Shown here: piece after piece, positions 62,371-64,000 of the stretch
Layout of the letters: each line of letters begins with the position of its first letter
Position numbering within the stretch: the stretch's first letter is position 1
DNA from: Spongospora subterranea f. sp. subterranea
Taxonomy: Eukaryota; Endomyxa: Phytomyxea; Phytomyxea; Plasmodiophorida
DNA: 64,000 nucleotides
Assembly (NCBI GenBank): GCA_049724395.1
Contig: JAUGWO010000090.1
Span: forward strand, 41,020-105,019
Reading direction: 5' to 3'
Made by a program: the position numbers and the translations under genes
The notes under the pieces: model-generated
What the model was told of the DNA's origin: nothing
The model's database searches: none
Seen by the model: only the letters and a program-made list of their open reading frames with translations

Positions 62371-62558
62371 AATTAAACTGGATTTCTCAGTACCGTTTTA
62401 TGTGGCGAAAAATTGATGAGTCATTTTTCGGGTGATTCATTTCACTGTTGACCGGAACTGGGTTTGGTCACGATCAGATTCGACAGAAATCACTACACAA
62501 AACGATCAATCAGATCGACCTCGTCAGTTGGCAATTGTTGAGGATTTGAGGCGCCAAA

Positions 62559-63122
62559 ATGAGGTTATCAGCGCGATTGCTCCTGATCTCATTGCCCATC
62601 GCATCAACGATCGCCTTCTCGCAGATGATCGATTCCCATATTGACCCGTATTTGGAAGGGACCGGGGTGGTCGGCTCCCATGCGCTCCACAGTAATGGGC
62701 TGGTCGGCAACGCCCCGATCATGGTCGATGGGCACCACGAGGTAATGGTCGACCGGCACCACGATGGGCACATCGTTGATCCCCGTCATCATGGCGGGCA
62801 CGCGTTGCACAGTATGGTCACCGACGACTATTATCCTGGCGACATCCATCACGGGATCGACGGCGGGCAATATCGTCAAGGCGCTCAGGTGCGACACATT
62901 GAGGGACCCGGGATTCAACGGATCGCCGAGACCGTCATTCACGAGCCGGATGTGGTTCATCATCAGGAGATACGGGAGCTGGATCGGGTGGACGTGGTCC
63001 ACGACCCGATCACGATCGAGCACGGCCATGGGCGGGTCGTGTACGACCACAACCCGATCGCGCCGATGCCCCTCCATCACGACCTGATCTACTCCGATGT
63101 GCATTCGGCGCCGATGTTTTGA
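62559..63122 (+). CDS. Histidine-rich secreted protein
   Basis: 187 residues from ATG 62559 (MRLSARLLLISLPIASTIAFS), a strong signal peptide with likely cleavage after IAFS. The mature protein has 25 His among about 165 residues, many as HH pairs (DGHHEVMVDRHHDGH, VHHQEIRELDRV, DIHHGIDGGQY), plus many Asp/Glu, no Cys and few Lys. This could bind metal ions or be pH-responsive. No family recognised. The complementary strand is open over nearly the same span (62604-63176), a by-product of GATC-rich codon use. A secreted, effector-like role is possible but unproven. Confidence 0.6.
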   Translation: MRLSARLLLISLPIASTIAFSQMIDSHIDPYLEGTGVVGSHALHSNGLVGNAPIMVDGHHEVMVDRHHDGHIVDPRHHGGHALHSMVTDDYYPGDIHHGIDGGQYRQGAQVRHIEGPGIQRIAETVIHEPDVVHHQEIRELDRVDVVHDPITIEHGHGRVVYDHNPIAPMPLHHDLIYSDVHSAPMF

Positions 63123-63459
63123 CCATTGGCCAGCGAATAGCGCCCAATTAATATCATAACTATTACCCGTCGTCAATACACCCCATTTTCCATCAACCTC
63201 TGATTCCGGTTTTTATTTCGAGCGATGCTCGTTCCGCGAAACGATGAACGGTAGGTGGGCGCCATTGGCACCTCCACACAACTCTCTTTGGCAATTCGAA
63301 AGCGGTCGATGAGCACTTTCACCGACGTCCGTTGAGGAGCAGATCGAAAAAATAGGTGAAAGTAAGGCAAGTCCCTTCTCGTTGGAGATATAATAATATA
63401 GAATAACATTTATATAACTTGAAATTTCAAAAAAGGAGTAAATCAATTTTGAACAGGTA

Positions 63460-64000
63460 CTCCTTCCGTCCCATGAAAGGTTTCGAAACGAATTTATTGG
63501 TGAAAAAACACAGCCACACCGAGTCGAATTGATGAGGTATAGTCTGAGTGACAACGTCTTCAGCGCAAGACAACGATTGAGGAAGTTGGTGTTCTTCTCG
63601 ACAACGACTCTTTCCATATGCGGAACTGTATATTTGTAGACGCTTTGACTTTTCATGGTTTCGATCATACATCCTTGTAAGGTTAGGTACACATTATTAT
63701 CAGGGCAACAGGCTCCAAATCACTGAACGCTTTTTCTGTAGCCAGAATAAGTTCGTCCATATTTCGTTGCGGTAGTTGATACTGCAGACTTGGTGTGGAT
63801 CGAAAGAATCCTAATTCGAGTACCGTAAGGTCGGGAATATTCGCCAGTTGTTGACACAGCTGGATTAGGCAATCCTGGCCCTTTAATGATTCCTTAATGA
63901 CCGGGTCGTTGTCATCTGGGTGTGGCCTTGCGTTATCCTGGTGCACAAAAATTCTGCTATGTGTTTGACCAGTCCATGTTCTAGGCCATTTTGCGTATTG
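63460..64000 (-). mobile_element. Mariner-like (Tc1/IS630) transposon, left end and transposase C-terminal part, runs off the right edge
   Basis: A terminal inverted repeat starts right after a TA dinucleotide (63458-63459): CTCCTTCCGTCCCATGAAAGG-type, like the CTCCCTCCGT end of plant and protist mariner-like/Stowaway elements. Inside, on the minus strand, lies the transposase end: FVHQDNARPHPDDNDPV (DDE region), LANIPDLTVLELGFFRS, LQYQLPQRNMDELILATEKAFSD and, in another frame, VYLTLQGCMIETMKS...YTVPHM. The frame shifts at about 63690 and the tail is disturbed, so this copy looks inactive in the part seen. The rest is beyond the window. Confidence 0.75.

Noticed and set aside
62604-63176. Long antisense frame of 190 residues over the His-rich gene.
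   Set aside because: It begins without a signal peptide or known domain. The sense frame has a convincing signal peptide, and the openness is explained by GATC-type codons.

Overview
The window reads as nuclear DNA of a compact protist genome. Almost every recognisable gene is eukaryotic, such as a proteasome alpha subunit, USP-type deubiquitinases, insulin-degrading enzyme, kanadaptin, a SIRT6-type sirtuin, NDUFAF7 and an Eyes-absent phosphatase. Most are cut by very short GT-AG introns, usually about 45-60 bases and up to about 110. Genes are tightly packed: 34 bp separates the stop of the long coiled-coil gene from the start of the kinase-like gene at 51.5 kb, and about 80 bp separates the convergent IDE and kanadaptin genes. 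The intron style, an ankyrin protein with 'LLxDxRVDP' repeats, and KDZ and mariner-like elements fit a plasmodiophorid-type rhizarian, with an oomycete-like stramenopile as the alternative. This assignment is inference.

Layout. 0-0.55 kb: 5' part of PSMA5 (minus). 2.7-3.7 kb: F-box-like/ankyrin protein (minus). 5.2-7.0 kb: Eyes-absent homologue with an extra N-terminal domain (plus). 7.2-7.6 kb: four-helix membrane protein (plus). 7.7-12.9 kb: paladin-like phosphatase with three tandem CX5R domains (minus). 13.3-20.6 kb: a tentative small secretory gene, a USP deubiquitinase (minus), a mini zinc-ribbon gene (minus) and a USP7 homologue (plus). 20.8-23.3 kb: helical-repeat protein fused to an RsmC-type rRNA methyltransferase. 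24.0-31.9 kb: coiled-coil protein, DNAJC27-type GTPase, insulin-degrading enzyme (all plus) and kanadaptin (minus). 33-36 kb: GATC-rich segment with a WD40 protein and an unknown basic protein (both minus).

36.7-41.7 kb is a repeat island: a damaged KDZ transposase, a 12-copy 89-bp satellite, a 203-bp hairpin element, a second KDZ scrap and a 21-copy 55-bp satellite. The last satellite runs straight into the SIRT6-type gene (41.66-42.62 kb).

42.8-56.1 kb: a secreted protein, a CPSF_A/DDB1-family propeller protein (both minus), NDUFAF7 (plus), a probable pseudokinase and a membrane-anchored giant coiled-coil protein (both minus). 57-63 kb: a second GATC-rich segment with an unknown gene, an 832-residue coiled-coil protein, a protein with short repeated motifs like those of axonemal proteins, and a histidine-rich secreted protein (all plus). 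The right edge holds the end of a mariner-like transposon with a recognisable terminal repeat.

There is no operon logic. Neighbours are functionally mixed: protein turnover (PSMA5, two or three ubiquitin genes, IDE), mitochondrial functions (NDUFAF7, possibly the RsmC fusion), chromatin (sirtuin, DDB1-like) and cytoskeleton (coiled coils). Splice sites were placed by eye from reading frame and family conservation, so exon edges may be off by a few bases.
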